The position numbers and the translations under genes were made by a program. The notes beneath the pieces were generated by a model that did no database searches, was not told the DNA's origin, and saw only the letters and a list, made by a program, of their open reading frames with translations. A stretch of DNA of 64,000 bases from Methylobacterium sp. WSM2598. GTDB lineage: Bacteria; Pseudomonadota; Alphaproteobacteria; Rhizobiales; Beijerinckiaceae. This document shows, piece by piece, positions 35,265 to 44,374 of this stretch. How positions within the stretch are numbered: the stretch's first letter is position 1; every line of letters starts with the position of its first letter. The stretch lies in NCBI RefSeq assembly GCF_000379105.1, contig NZ_KB900609.1, positions 4,555,031 through 4,619,030 on the forward strand. The letters are read 5' to 3'.

Positions 35265-35418
35265 GAGCTGTTTGCAGCTTGGCTGCCGGCGAACTCACCC
35301 GTGATAAGGTGAACCCCATTTTACCTGTCCACGCCCATCTCGCGCTCCACTGCCGCGCTCGATCTTAGGGCATGACACGCCGCCGACGTTTCGGCCTTCA
35401 AACTTGGGAGTACGATTT

Positions 35419-35565
35419 ATGTCTACAATTCAGGCCGTGATTCCTGTCGTGTTCCATCTGTTTGCAGTTTTAATCATGACTGCTGCCACTTTTATGGCTA
35501 CGGCGTGGCAATCATGGCCGCAGGATCATAAAAATTCTTTTCATGTGGGCGTTGAATCAGTCTAA
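35419..35565 (+). CDS. Very small single-helix membrane protein (48 aa)
   Basis: An ATG with GGGAG about 8 bases upstream opens a 49-codon frame: MSTIQAVIPVVFHLFAVLIM then TAATFMATAWQSWPQDH and a polar tail. One clear membrane helix. It is AT-richer than most of the window. A real small membrane protein is plausible; function unknown. Confidence 0.45.
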   Translation: MSTIQAVIPVVFHLFAVLIMTAATFMATAWQSWPQDHKNSFHVGVESV

Positions 35566-35946
35566 GCTCGGCCGCGGCCAATCCAATGGGCGCTCGTCAG
35601 GGGTGCCTCGAGAAAGCGGGCGTGAGGGATGGGCTGGTGGGGTTTCCCGCGGCAGTGTCACGGGAACTGGAACGCGCGGTCGCAGGATCGGCCTGTCGAG
35701 GCGTGTCTCAGAGCCGGACTCGAAAGTTCACGTCAGGTAGCAGTACCTTGCGAGCCGTCGTGACATCGGCGTGATGCTGGCAATGAGAGCCCTGGCGGCG
35801 CAGCTCGCGGTGGTTCTCTCCCAACCCTTGGCGAGACCCTGGCCACGGCCAAGCCAGGCGAATGTTCGTTCAACATCTCGAGCTCTTGTGCCTGGACCTG
35901 TCGGCAGCCCCGGATACGTGCCGGTGTATCTGCTCGACAACAATCG
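35566..35946. other. Intergenic region
   Basis: About 380 bases after the small membrane protein gene and before the convergent 3' end of the TAXI-type gene. No convincing gene or repeat seen. Confidence 0.4.
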
Positions 35947-36918
35947 TTAATCGCCCTGCTCAGTCCCGCCAGCGGCATGATTGCGGTACCAGCGATCCGC
36001 GCCGTTGTGAAACGGAAGGAACATGTTGCGTGTGAAGTTGGCCGGAACGGTTTCGGTCGCAGCGGGATGCGTGCCGATCAGCTCATCCTGATGTGAAAAC
36101 ACGGCATCCAAGATCGCATATACAAGATTGTCGGGCAGATCCATCCGACCCACGGCAAAATTGAAAAGCCCAACGGTCTGATATGGGGTCGGAAGCGAGG
36201 CATAGATCCCCGGCGGTACAGTCGACAGTTGCAGCTCGGGGTGCGTCAAGCGGAGGACAGCGATTTGCTGAGCCGTGACGTTAAGGAAACGCAGCTTGCC
36301 GTTTGTTTCAAGATCGAGAAAGGACGGGAACGGAACACCGGCCGCGACCGCGAGAGCATCAAGCGCTCCTGTGCGAAGTTGCTGAGCGAGATCGGCCCAG
36401 TCTCCATAGATCAAGGGAGCCTCGATCTTAAGCGCCTTCAACATCTCGGGCATGTAGGTGGCCGTAGTGCCCCCTTGCGGGCCGGAACCAATGCGCTTTC
36501 CAGCGAGATCAGCAACCGACTGAATGATTGACCCGTGCATCACGACCAACTGGAACGGAGTGTCATACATAGGAAACAACGCGCGCATCTCGCGGAACGG
36601 CTTGCCTTGGCTCCCCGCGCCTGTTCCGTTCCAAGCCTGCAAGGCGACCCCGAGCGTCGCGAAAGCCAACTGGATCTCGCCCTTCTCCAGAAGAGCAATG
36701 TTCTGAACAGGGCCCTCTGTCGCCCGTGCGGAAACAGGTATGCCAAGTTCGCGGGTCAGGATCTTTGCCAAACCCTCGCCATAAGTAAAGTACGTTCCGC
36801 CCGGCGATGCCGTCCCAATGACCAGAGTGGCAGGCCAATTGGGATCAGCAGGAAAAGCTACCCCCGTAGAAAGGAGCATAGCAGCCAGAACAGAGACGAG
36901 CCGGCATATGTGTCGCAT
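35947..36918 (-). CDS. TAXI-family TRAP-type solute-binding protein
   Basis: A 323-residue periplasmic binding protein with a signal peptide (MRHICRLVSVLAAMLLSTGVAFPA). The TAXI signature is visible: LVIGTASPGGTYFTYGEGLA, ELGIPVSARATEGPVQNIAL, then GKRIGSGPQGGTTATYMPEML. Such proteins feed TRAP transporters with fused DctQM subunits, often for C4-dicarboxylates, glutamate or aromatic acids. No permease gene is nearby. It starts 17 bases after the lipA stop with GGAGGA before its ATG, so it is likely co-transcribed with lipA. It is the last gene of the long minus-strand cluster. A sensory or orphan role is possible. Confidence 0.88.
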   Translation of the reverse strand: MRHICRLVSVLAAMLLSTGVAFPADPNWPATLVIGTASPGGTYFTYGEGLAKILTRELGIPVSARATEGPVQNIALLEKGEIQLAFATLGVALQAWNGTGAGSQGKPFREMRALFPMYDTPFQLVVMHGSIIQSVADLAGKRIGSGPQGGTTATYMPEMLKALKIEAPLIYGDWADLAQQLRTGALDALAVAAGVPFPSFLDLETNGKLRFLNVTAQQIAVLRLTHPELQLSTVPPGIYASLPTPYQTVGLFNFAVGRMDLPDNLVYAILDAVFSHQDELIGTHPAATETVPANFTRNMFLPFHNGADRWYRNHAAGGTEQGD

Positions 36919-36935
36919 AAGATCCTCCGCTACCT

Positions 36936-37922
36936 CTACTCTGACAGTTGGCTTTGTTTTGCGGTCACCGATAGACGTGTGATGCGCGCTGCGTTGAGTC
37001 GCGCAAAATATTCTCCGGCGTGGTGCGACGAGCGGGTCAGCGGCGTCGCCGAAACAAGCAGGAAGCCCTTGGCGTAGGCCGTGGTCTCGTGGGCCCGGAA
37101 CTCGTCGGGCGGCACGAAGCGCATCACCGGATGGTGCTTCTTCGTCGGCTGCAGGTACTGGCCGATGGTCAGGAAATCGACATCGGCCGAGCGCAGGTCA
37201 TCCATGAGCTGAAGCACCTCGTTGCGCTCTTCGCCGAGGCCGACCATTATGCCAGACTTGGTGAAGATCGTCGGGTCGAGTTCCTTCACGCGCTGGAGCA
37301 GGCGGATGGAGTGGAAGTAGCGCGCCCCGGGCCGCACGGTCAGATATTTGGACGGCACCGTTTCGAGGTTGTGATTGAACACCTCGGGCCGGGCCGCGGC
37401 CACGACCTCCAGGGCTTCTGTTTTTCGCAGGAAGTCCGGCGTCAGCACCTCGATCGTGGTCTCAGGCGAGCGGGCACGGATCGCCCGGATGACTTGGGCG
37501 AAGTGCCCCGCGCCGCCGTCCGGCAGATCGTCCCGGTCCACCGACGTGATGACGACGTGGGCGAGCCCGAGCTTTTCCACCGCTTGGGCGACGCTGTCAG
37601 CCTCGTGCGGATCAAGCGCGCCGGGCAGGCCGTTCTTGACGTTGCAGAAGGCGCACGCACGGGTGCAGGTGTCGCCCATGATCATCAAGGTGGCGTGCTT
37701 CTTCTCCCAGCACTCGCCGATATTGGGACAGCCCGCCTCCTCGCATACCGTCACGAGCTTGTTCTCGCGCACGATGCGGTTCGTCTCGGCCCATTTGGGC
37801 GAACCCGGCGCCCGCACCCGGATCCAGTCGGGCTTACGCTGGACGGGCTGGTCGGGCCGATGCGCCTTCTCAGGGTGGCGCGGGCGGATGTCCGTGTTGA
37901 GGAGATCGAGAACGACGGCCAT
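36936..37922 (-). CDS. lipA: Lipoyl synthase
   Basis: Radical-SAM enzyme inserting two sulfurs into protein-bound octanoyl groups to make lipoyl cofactor. At 328 residues it is full length. The auxiliary cluster motif CEEAGCPNIGEC (Cys60, 65, 71) and the radical-SAM motif CTRACAFC (Cys86, 90, 93) are intact, as is the C-terminal RSSHHAGE. It is in the same orientation as the lipoyl-dependent aceF and lpd genes about 16-20 kb upstream, whose products it would serve. No lipB is next to it. Whether it is the only lipA of the genome cannot be told from the window. Confidence 0.96.
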   Translation of the reverse strand: MAVVLDLLNTDIRPRHPEKAHRPDQPVQRKPDWIRVRAPGSPKWAETNRIVRENKLVTVCEEAGCPNIGECWEKKHATLMIMGDTCTRACAFCNVKNGLPGALDPHEADSVAQAVEKLGLAHVVITSVDRDDLPDGGAGHFAQVIRAIRARSPETTIEVLTPDFLRKTEALEVVAAARPEVFNHNLETVPSKYLTVRPGARYFHSIRLLQRVKELDPTIFTKSGIMVGLGEERNEVLQLMDDLRSADVDFLTIGQYLQPTKKHHPVMRFVPPDEFRAHETTAYAKGFLLVSATPLTRSSHHAGEYFARLNAARITRLSVTAKQSQLSE

Positions 37923-38100
37923 GAGACTCCTTGCGTGCTCTGAAGCAACCGCGGCCTTGTTCCTGACGATCTACTTGTTGTAACCTTCAAGAACAAGCTG
38001 ATGCTTTTGAATTTTGCCGTACCGCGTCTAAGACACTGACCCACCCTCCGCGCGAGTGAGGCTGCGGTTCGATGCGGGCCGGCGGTGCGGCTGTCTCCCG
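37923..38100. promoter_or_regulatory. lipA upstream region with inverted repeat
   Basis: A 178-base gap between cydB and lipA. It holds the inverted repeat CTTGTT-N12-AACAAG (37974-37997) in an AT-rich stretch, a plausible promoter or operator area for the lipA-TAXI pair. The regulator is unknown. Confidence 0.35.
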
Positions 38101-39144
38101 CTATCCGTACCCACCGCCCGCGATCTCCTTTGCGACTTTGCCACGGAACACGTAGTATGCATAAGCCGTGTATGCGAAGGTGATCGGCAAAGCGAAGGCA
38201 TAGCCGACCAGGGCGAACATTTGCGAGTCCACCGTATTCGCAGCCTGCCAGATCGTTATGGAAGGCGGCACGATGTAGGGGAACAAGCTGATGACCAACC
38301 CCAGGAACCCGAGCAGGAACATCACAATGGAGAGTAAGAACGGCGCGGTATGATGACCGTCGTTGACCGACCGATAAATTCTATATGCGACGAACGCCGT
38401 CAACAGTGGAACCGGGACCAGAGCGAGGATGCTGGGCCAAGAGAACCAGCGTGCTTCGATCTGCCGGCCAAGAAAGGGCACCCAGGCGCTCACGATCGCC
38501 ATCATGACGATTGTGGCGACGAGGAATTGCTCAGATTTACGCCGGGCCCAGATCTCCAAGGCACCCGTGGTCTTCATCACACACCACGTCGCGCCCAAGA
38601 GGCCATAACCGCAGACGAGGCCGACTCCGGTCACTAGACTGAACGGGGTCAGCCAGTCCCAGGTGCCGCCAGCGAACTGCCGTCCGCCTACCTCGAAGCC
38701 CTGCACGAATGCGCCGAGCACGATCCCTTGCGCAAAGGTCGCCAGCAGGGAGCCGTAGTGGAAGGCGTAGTCCCAGATACGCTTGGATGTATCCGCCTTG
38801 AAGCGGAACTCGAAGGCGATGCCCCGGAAGACCAAAGCGATCAGCATAATCAGCATCGGAATGTAGAGCGCTGGCATCAGGATCGCATAGGCGACCGAGA
38901 AGACGCAGAACAGGCCGGCGCCGCCAAGGATCAGCCAAGTTTCATTGCCATCCCAGATCGGCGCGACCGAGAACATCATCCGGTCGCGCCAATTGTCGTT
39001 CTCGGCCCTGGTGAATATGATACCGATGCCGAGATCGAAGCCGTCGACCACCACGTACATGGTGATCGCGTTCCCAAGGATCGCCGCCCAGAGCAGGGGC
39101 AGCCAAAAGGCCCAGCCGACATATTCCGTTCCGAAGCCGAACAT
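38101..39144 (-). CDS. cydB: Cytochrome bd-type (cyanide-insensitive) quinol oxidase subunit II
   Basis: Membrane subunit of a bd-type quinol oxidase, 347 residues with about eight to nine membrane helices. Family marks are ITMYVVVDGFDLGIGIIF near residue 28 and DRMMFSVAPIWDGNETWLILGGAGLFCVFSVAY. It lies 11 bases after cydA, so the two are co-transcribed. The pair belongs to the CIO type by the short form of CydA. No cydDC assembly genes or recognisable cydX are adjacent. Confidence 0.94.
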   Translation of the reverse strand: MFGFGTEYVGWAFWLPLLWAAILGNAITMYVVVDGFDLGIGIIFTRAENDNWRDRMMFSVAPIWDGNETWLILGGAGLFCVFSVAYAILMPALYIPMLIMLIALVFRGIAFEFRFKADTSKRIWDYAFHYGSLLATFAQGIVLGAFVQGFEVGGRQFAGGTWDWLTPFSLVTGVGLVCGYGLLGATWCVMKTTGALEIWARRKSEQFLVATIVMMAIVSAWVPFLGRQIEARWFSWPSILALVPVPLLTAFVAYRIYRSVNDGHHTAPFLLSIVMFLLGFLGLVISLFPYIVPPSITIWQAANTVDSQMFALVGYAFALPITFAYTAYAYYVFRGKVAKEIAGGGYG

Positions 39145-39155
39145 GTGGGCTCTCC

Positions 39156-40604
39156 TTATTCGGCGGGTTGGGGAGCTTTGCGCCTTGGTCCTCCGTCGAG
39201 TCTCTCGTCGGGTAGCGACAACGGCCGCTTCGGCTTCTTGGCCAGGCTCTCGGCTCCCGGGATCTCCTCGACTGGATCAGGTCCTTTCCGCAGGAGCTTG
39301 GCGAGGTAGTAGCTCCCGCAGCCGAACACGATCGAGTAGACGATGAGGAAAGTCATAAGCGAGATGGTGACCGCACCCGTCGTAACCGGCGATACGGCAT
39401 CGGCCGTGCGCAATTGCCCATACACGAGGTAGGGCTGCCGGCCGATCTCGGCGGTGAACCAGCCGAGCAGAACGGCGCCGAAGCCCGAGGGCGTCATCAT
39501 CATTGCTGCGTTGAGGAACAGCCGGTCGGTGAAGAGCCCCCCTTTCCAGCGCAGGTAGAGATGCCACAGGCTCAGGCCCAGCATGGCAAATCCGATGGCA
39601 AGCATGCCCCGGAAGACAAAAAATACCGGCAGCACGGGTGGGCGCTGATCCGGCGGCACGTCTTTCAGGCCGGGTACCTCGCCGCCGAACTCATGGGTCA
39701 GGATGTAGCTGCCGATCTTCGGGATGCTGATCTCGTAATGGTTAGTCTCGGCGTTCTGGTCGGGGATCGCGAACAATCGCAGCGGCATGTTGGCCCGCCG
39801 CTCCCAGTTGCCCTCGATCGCTGCCAGCTTGGTCGGTTGATACTTGAGGACACCCAGGCCGTGCATATCGCCGACGAAGATCTGGATCGGCGTCACGATC
39901 GTGGCAAACCAAAGCGCCATCGAGAGCGCGCGGCGCGCGCCCGCGAGCTTGGCCTCGGGCGCATCATGCGGGTGGCGCAACAGCATCCAAGCCGACATGC
40001 CCGCAACTGCGAACGCCGTGGTGAGATAGCACCCCATGACCATATGGGCGTAGCGCAGCGGGAACGATGGGTTGAAGATAATCTTCCACCAGTCAACCGG
40101 CAGGGCGAGGCCGTTCTCGACGCGAAAGCCGTCGGGCGTCTGCATCCAGGAGTTTGCCGACAGGATCCAGAAGGCCGAGATCAGAGTTCCGAGGGCCACC
40201 ATGCAGGTTGCGAAGAAGTGCAGCCGGTCGCCGACGCGATCCCAGCCGAACAGCATGATGCCTAGAAAACCCGCCTCCAGGCAGAAGGCGGTGATCACCT
40301 CGTAGGCGATCAAGGGACCTAAGATGTTGCCGGTGAACTCGGAATAGCGCGACCAGTTGGTGCCAAGCTGGTAGCTCATCACGATGCCGGAGACGACGCC
40401 GAGACCGAAGGAGACCGCGAAGACCTTCACCCAGAACTTGTAGAGATTTTTGTACTGAGGGTTGCCGGTGCGCAGCCACTCGAACTCCAGCCGGGCGAGC
40501 CAGCTTGCGAGACCGATGGTGAAAGCCGGGAAGATGATGTGAAAGGAGATGGTGAACGCGAACTGGATGCGTGAGAGGACGAGCGCGTCGAAGTTCATGA
40601 TCAT
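39156..40604 (-). CDS. cydA: Cytochrome bd-type (cyanide-insensitive) quinol oxidase subunit I
   Basis: Haem-bearing subunit that oxidises quinol and reduces oxygen to water without proton pumping. The 482-residue product has the expected helices, including FAFTISFHIIFPAFTIGLAS with its haem-ligand His, and FGWDRVGDRLHFFATCMVALG. The quinol loop is short and the motif GRQPYLVYGQLRTADAVSP is present, as in CioA enzymes of cyanide-insensitive type. Start is ATG at 40604 or 40598. It heads cydAB after a 364-base gap. Membership in a cluster with a type II NADH dehydrogenase suggests a high-flux, weakly coupled respiratory branch. Confidence 0.94.
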   Translation of the reverse strand: MIMNFDALVLSRIQFAFTISFHIIFPAFTIGLASWLARLEFEWLRTGNPQYKNLYKFWVKVFAVSFGLGVVSGIVMSYQLGTNWSRYSEFTGNILGPLIAYEVITAFCLEAGFLGIMLFGWDRVGDRLHFFATCMVALGTLISAFWILSANSWMQTPDGFRVENGLALPVDWWKIIFNPSFPLRYAHMVMGCYLTTAFAVAGMSAWMLLRHPHDAPEAKLAGARRALSMALWFATIVTPIQIFVGDMHGLGVLKYQPTKLAAIEGNWERRANMPLRLFAIPDQNAETNHYEISIPKIGSYILTHEFGGEVPGLKDVPPDQRPPVLPVFFVFRGMLAIGFAMLGLSLWHLYLRWKGGLFTDRLFLNAAMMMTPSGFGAVLLGWFTAEIGRQPYLVYGQLRTADAVSPVTTGAVTISLMTFLIVYSIVFGCGSYYLAKLLRKGPDPVEEIPGAESLAKKPKRPLSLPDERLDGGPRRKAPQPAE

Positions 40605-40968
40605 TTTCTACCTCCGCCATCACCGCTCACCCGACCCAGGGGCTCCCGGGTTCGTATCGTCACCTGGTTTCATCGTTGACCCCCTTGGCGTCTGGGCGCC
40701 GACATCGCTGCCTACCTTGGAAGCATGGCTCACTCTTCTCTCCTCGGCAGCTAGGCTCATTCGTCTTCACACGTCGATCACTCCGCACATTCAAGCGCCT
40801 GGAATGCGCTCGCGGCGGAGTCCGGCCGCATCAAGTCCCTCAGCGCCTAACCCCTCACCTGCAATAGATTAGCTTGTAAGCGCGGTGATATCAGATCGTC
40901 AGCTGGCCTTCCTCTTGGCAAGAGCAGCTCGCGCGCAAATGCGAACGGTACAAAATTGATCCTCGGCG
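40605..40968. other. Intergenic region upstream of cydAB
   Basis: A 364-base gap, the largest within the 36-60 kb cluster, so cydAB probably has its own promoter here. I looked for an FNR/FixK-type TTGAT-N4-ATCAA site and saw none. A palindrome CTCTTGGCAAGAG is at about 40912-40924. Confidence 0.45.
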
Positions 40969-42327
40969 TCAGCGGTCTGACCCGCACCATACTTTATGAC
41001 CAAGGTTCAGCTGATACCTGCGCAACTTATCATAAAGCGTCTTCTTTGGAATACCAAGTGCTTGACTTGCCGTGGCGACACAGCCATTTTGCCTTTTGAG
41101 TTCGTCTTGGATAAGACTTCTCTCAAATTGGTCAACGTGGTCCGTTAACGAGTTCTTTATGTTTGGACTTCCCAGACTTCCGACTCTTTCGGCTCCATTC
41201 ATGCCTAGTACAAAGCGGCTAGCGACATTGGAAAGCTCGCGAACATTGCCAGGCCAGGAATGGGCTAGAAGCTGCCGCACAAATCCGGCCGATGGCACAG
41301 GTGCTTCACGGCCGAAACGAAGGGCAGAGAGTAGCGTCAAATGCTCAAATAGAAGCGGTATATCTTCACGTCGTTCTCGAAGAGGCGGAAGATCAATCGG
41401 GACAACGTTGAGTCGGTAGTACAAATCCGAACGGAACCGATTTTGCTCGCTGAGAGAAAGAAGGTCATTTTTTGTGGCCGCTACGACACGGCAATTGACA
41501 GGCACTTGTGCGTTTGATCCAAGGCGCTCAAGGGTCTGTTCTTGTAAAACACGAAGAAGTTTTACTTGCAAATTGCACGGCATGCTTTCTATCTCGTCGA
41601 GAAAAAGAGTGCCGTTGTGCGCGTGCTCAATTTTACCTACCCGACGCTTCGCAGCCCCGGTAAATGCCCCAGCTTCGTGCCCAAACATTTCGCTTTCAAA
41701 CAGCTGCTCCGGCAACCCTCCACAATTCAGCGCAACAAAATGGCCGCTGCTGCTGCTACCCTGTTCATGCAGGCAGCGGGCGACCAGTTCTTTTCCGGTT
41801 CCGGTCTCACCAATGATAAGCACGCTCGCCTGAGTGGCTGCGACGTCACTGATGATCCGCCGAACCTTCTCGATCCCTGGGGACTGGCCGATCAGAACGG
41901 CCTCGACCGCTTGCCGAACGAGCTTTTTCTGAAGGTGGGCAACTTGCAGAGTCAGGTTGCGATTCTCAACCGCACGCCGCACAACGCCGACGAGTTGCTC
42001 CGAAGCGAACGGTTTCGTGATAAAATCGTAAGCGCCGTCCCGCATCGCCTGGACCGCCATGGAGATATCACCATGGCCGGTGATCACGATCACCGGCAGC
42101 TTGGGATCCAAGTCACGGAGGTGTTTCAGGAGTTGCAGACCATCCATTCCGGGAAGCTTGACATCCGTAACCACGACCCCAGCGAAACCGCCGGGAAGAT
42201 GGCTTCGAACCCATTCTGCCGATCCGAAGGATCGCACATCGAAGCCAGCCAGATCGAGCGCCTGTTCGATCCCAGCGCGGACCGCGGGGTCGTCCTCGAT
42301 AACAATCACCTTGATGGCGTCAGCCAT
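40969..42327 (-). CDS. dctD: Sigma-54-dependent response regulator DctD
   Basis: C4-dicarboxylate transport activator, 452 residues. The receiver domain has EDD near 11-13 and the phosphoacceptor Asp55 in VVVTDVKLPGMDG. The AAA+ domain has Walker A GETGTGKE near 170, the sigma-54 contact loop GAFTGA near 225 and LFLDEIESMP. A Fis-type helix-turn-helix ends the protein (NGCVATASQALGIPKKTLYD). All parts look intact. Start ATG at 42327 has GGAGG upstream and lies within the last codons of dctB, an 8-base overlap. It probably activates -24/-12 promoters of C4-dicarboxylate genes; one such promoter precedes aceE. Confidence 0.94.
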   Translation of the reverse strand: MADAIKVIVIEDDPAVRAGIEQALDLAGFDVRSFGSAEWVRSHLPGGFAGVVVTDVKLPGMDGLQLLKHLRDLDPKLPVIVITGHGDISMAVQAMRDGAYDFITKPFASEQLVGVVRRAVENRNLTLQVAHLQKKLVRQAVEAVLIGQSPGIEKVRRIISDVAATQASVLIIGETGTGKELVARCLHEQGSSSSGHFVALNCGGLPEQLFESEMFGHEAGAFTGAAKRRVGKIEHAHNGTLFLDEIESMPCNLQVKLLRVLQEQTLERLGSNAQVPVNCRVVAATKNDLLSLSEQNRFRSDLYYRLNVVPIDLPPLRERREDIPLLFEHLTLLSALRFGREAPVPSAGFVRQLLAHSWPGNVRELSNVASRFVLGMNGAERVGSLGSPNIKNSLTDHVDQFERSLIQDELKRQNGCVATASQALGIPKKTLYDKLRRYQLNLGHKVWCGSDR

Positions 42328-44206
42328 GATGCGCCTCCGGAGGTGCAAGGGGCAGATCAAGAATGAACTCGGCTCCGCCCTCTGGCCGATCATGGGCATG
42401 AATGGTTCCACCCATTGCAGCCACGATATCGGCTGAAATAGCGAGTCCGAGCCCAAGGCCGGATCCAGCTTCTTTTGTGGTAAAAAAGGGCTCGAACAGG
42501 TGAGGCATCACGGAGTCGGATAGTCCCGGTCCGTTGTCGTGGACGCAAATAGTACCTCGATCTTGATGACGGCTTACGCTTACAATGATCTCGGGATGAT
42601 GGACGTTCGCAACGGCGTCGACGGCGTTGCTGAAAAGATTGATGATTACCTGTTCTAGGCGGTTAGGGTCGCACTTTAAGATGACATCTTCAGGCGGAAT
42701 TTTCGTCACAATATTGATTTCTTTCAATTTCATCGAGCGATCGACAATCAATAAAGCATTCGAAATCGACTGTCTGGCAGAAACAATGCCTGTAATCGGC
42801 TCCGATTTCCGCGCGACTCTTTTCTAGTGCGCAACAATTTGCCCCATATGCTCAGACAGCTCGGATATCTTCGAAAGATTGGCTGTCGCCGCCTGAAGTC
42901 GGTTTCGCTCAAGGAGTACCTTCGCGTTGTCGGACAGGGTCCGTACAGCCGTGAGCGGCTGGTTCAACTCATGCGCAATGCCGGCGGACATCTGCCCGAG
43001 AGCGGCCAGCTTCTCAGCATGCACAAGTCCAGCCCGCGCTTCGCGGAGTACAACTTCGGTTCTGTTGCGCTCCACGATCTCTCGGTGGAGCTGCTGATTG
43101 GTTTGGACGAGATCGGCAGTACGATCCGCCACATCCTGCTCGAGTCTGTCGTGCGCGACCTGCAGCGCTTCCTTCGCAGTGGCAGCCGCATTGAGCGCGC
43201 GCCAGCGTTGATGAAGATAAAGTGTTAGAAAGATCGCCGCTCCGATTGCAAGACCACATGCGATGGCAACGCTAAGGGCAAACCGCCTTTGAGGCTCAAG
43301 GTCGGAGAACAACAAGATGCGCCAACCCGCAGAATCAACCGACCGTATCTGTTCCAGAAACTTCCTGCTGGACGATCCGGAGTACCGATCCGGCATATCT
43401 TCATTGAATCTTATGATAGGAGCGGATCCGGTAGACCGAACTACAACCAATTCAAGCGGCTTCAAAGCTGCACTGTCGTACTGCCGGGAAGCGCGAATTT
43501 GCTCCAGGGCCGGAGGATCGAGAGATTTAGTGGTTTTATACTTCCAAGAGTTTCGTGACGAGAGAAAGATGATGCCGTTCTTGTCGGCAACCGCTACAAT
43601 CTCGCGACTCTTCGTACGACCCTCCTCCCACGCGCCCTCAAGCTGTTCTAGGCTGACCTTGAGCGCCATCACACCAAGTAGACGGCCGTCGTGGATAATC
43701 GGGCTGGACCTAAAATAGCCAGGAATGCCGCTGGTGGTCCCTATTCCATAGAAACGGCCGTGGGCGGACTTCAGAGCTTCCAGAAAATACGGTCTATAAT
43801 CCAATTTTACACCAACGAAACTGATATCGTCATTCCAATTGCTCGATGCGAGAGTGACTCCCTGATGATCTAATATGTAGACGGCCGATGAGCGAGCACT
43901 TTCATTCACATCCTGAAGATACTCGTTCACTTTCTTGCGAAGTTCTTGGTCGTCTGGATTTTGCAACATTGCGGTCACATTGGCGTTCAGCGCAATTACT
44001 GTCGGGAGATAATCGTAGCGCCCCAGCTCACCGTTGAGACTCTGAACGTAAATATCTAGCCTTCGCTCTCCCTCTGCCTGCAATTGCCGAATAGCGGAGC
44101 GCTCGACTCCGTCCTTAACGCCAAATACAATTGTCGCTGAGAGAATACAGATTGCGGCCCACGCGAGAACTCTCGTGTACAAGCCTTTGGCAAGACGTGA
44201 TCTCAT
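42320..44206 (-). pseudogene. dctB: DctB-type sensor histidine kinase with internal amber codon
   Basis: C4-dicarboxylate sensor kinase, 628 codons in one frame but with a TAG at codon 461 (42824-42826). Before the stop: two membrane helices around a periplasmic double-PAS-like sensor (residues about 15-330, second helix FALSVAIACGLAIGAAIFLTLY), a coiled coil, and the DHp box LGQMSAGIAHELNQPLTAVR with His412. After the stop the same frame continues KRVARKSEPITGIVSARQSI, then the N box NLFSNAVDAVA and G boxes HDNGPGLSD and GSGLGLGLAIS to the normal end. A single base change from a Leu codon (TTG) would explain the TAG. As it stands, the ATPase domain is cut off and the kinase should be inactive unless the codon is read through or is a sequencing error. 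Confidence 0.88.
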
Positions 44207-44240
44207 AAAGCCTCCTCGGGAGGCTGTAGGGCGACGAGTA

Positions 44241-44271
44241 CCAGCCGGCGAGGGAGGACGTCGCCGGCTGG
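44241..44271. terminator. Perfect inverted repeat between phaB and dctB
   Basis: CCAGCCGGCGA and TCGCCGGCTGG pair perfectly over 11 bp with a 9-base loop. It lies about 105 bases beyond the 3' end of phaB and 35 bases before the dctB start. It may end phaB transcription or serve as an operator; no T-run is present. Confidence 0.5.
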
Positions 44272-44374
44272 ATTTCCGTTCAATGTGACGCAGCCTATCT
44301 CAAACGCCATAGGAAATTGAAACCCCAGTTTCGCAAGCCCTAGCAAATGCCGCGAACCGCCCCGGAGTCTTTTG

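Noticed and set aside
38000..38100. A cydX-like small gene after cydB
   Set aside because: No suitable start codon and hydrophobic short frame found.
40605..40968. FNR/FixK box upstream of cydAB
   Set aside because: Only half-sites such as TTGATCCTCGGCGTCA; no full TTGAT-N4-ATCAA.
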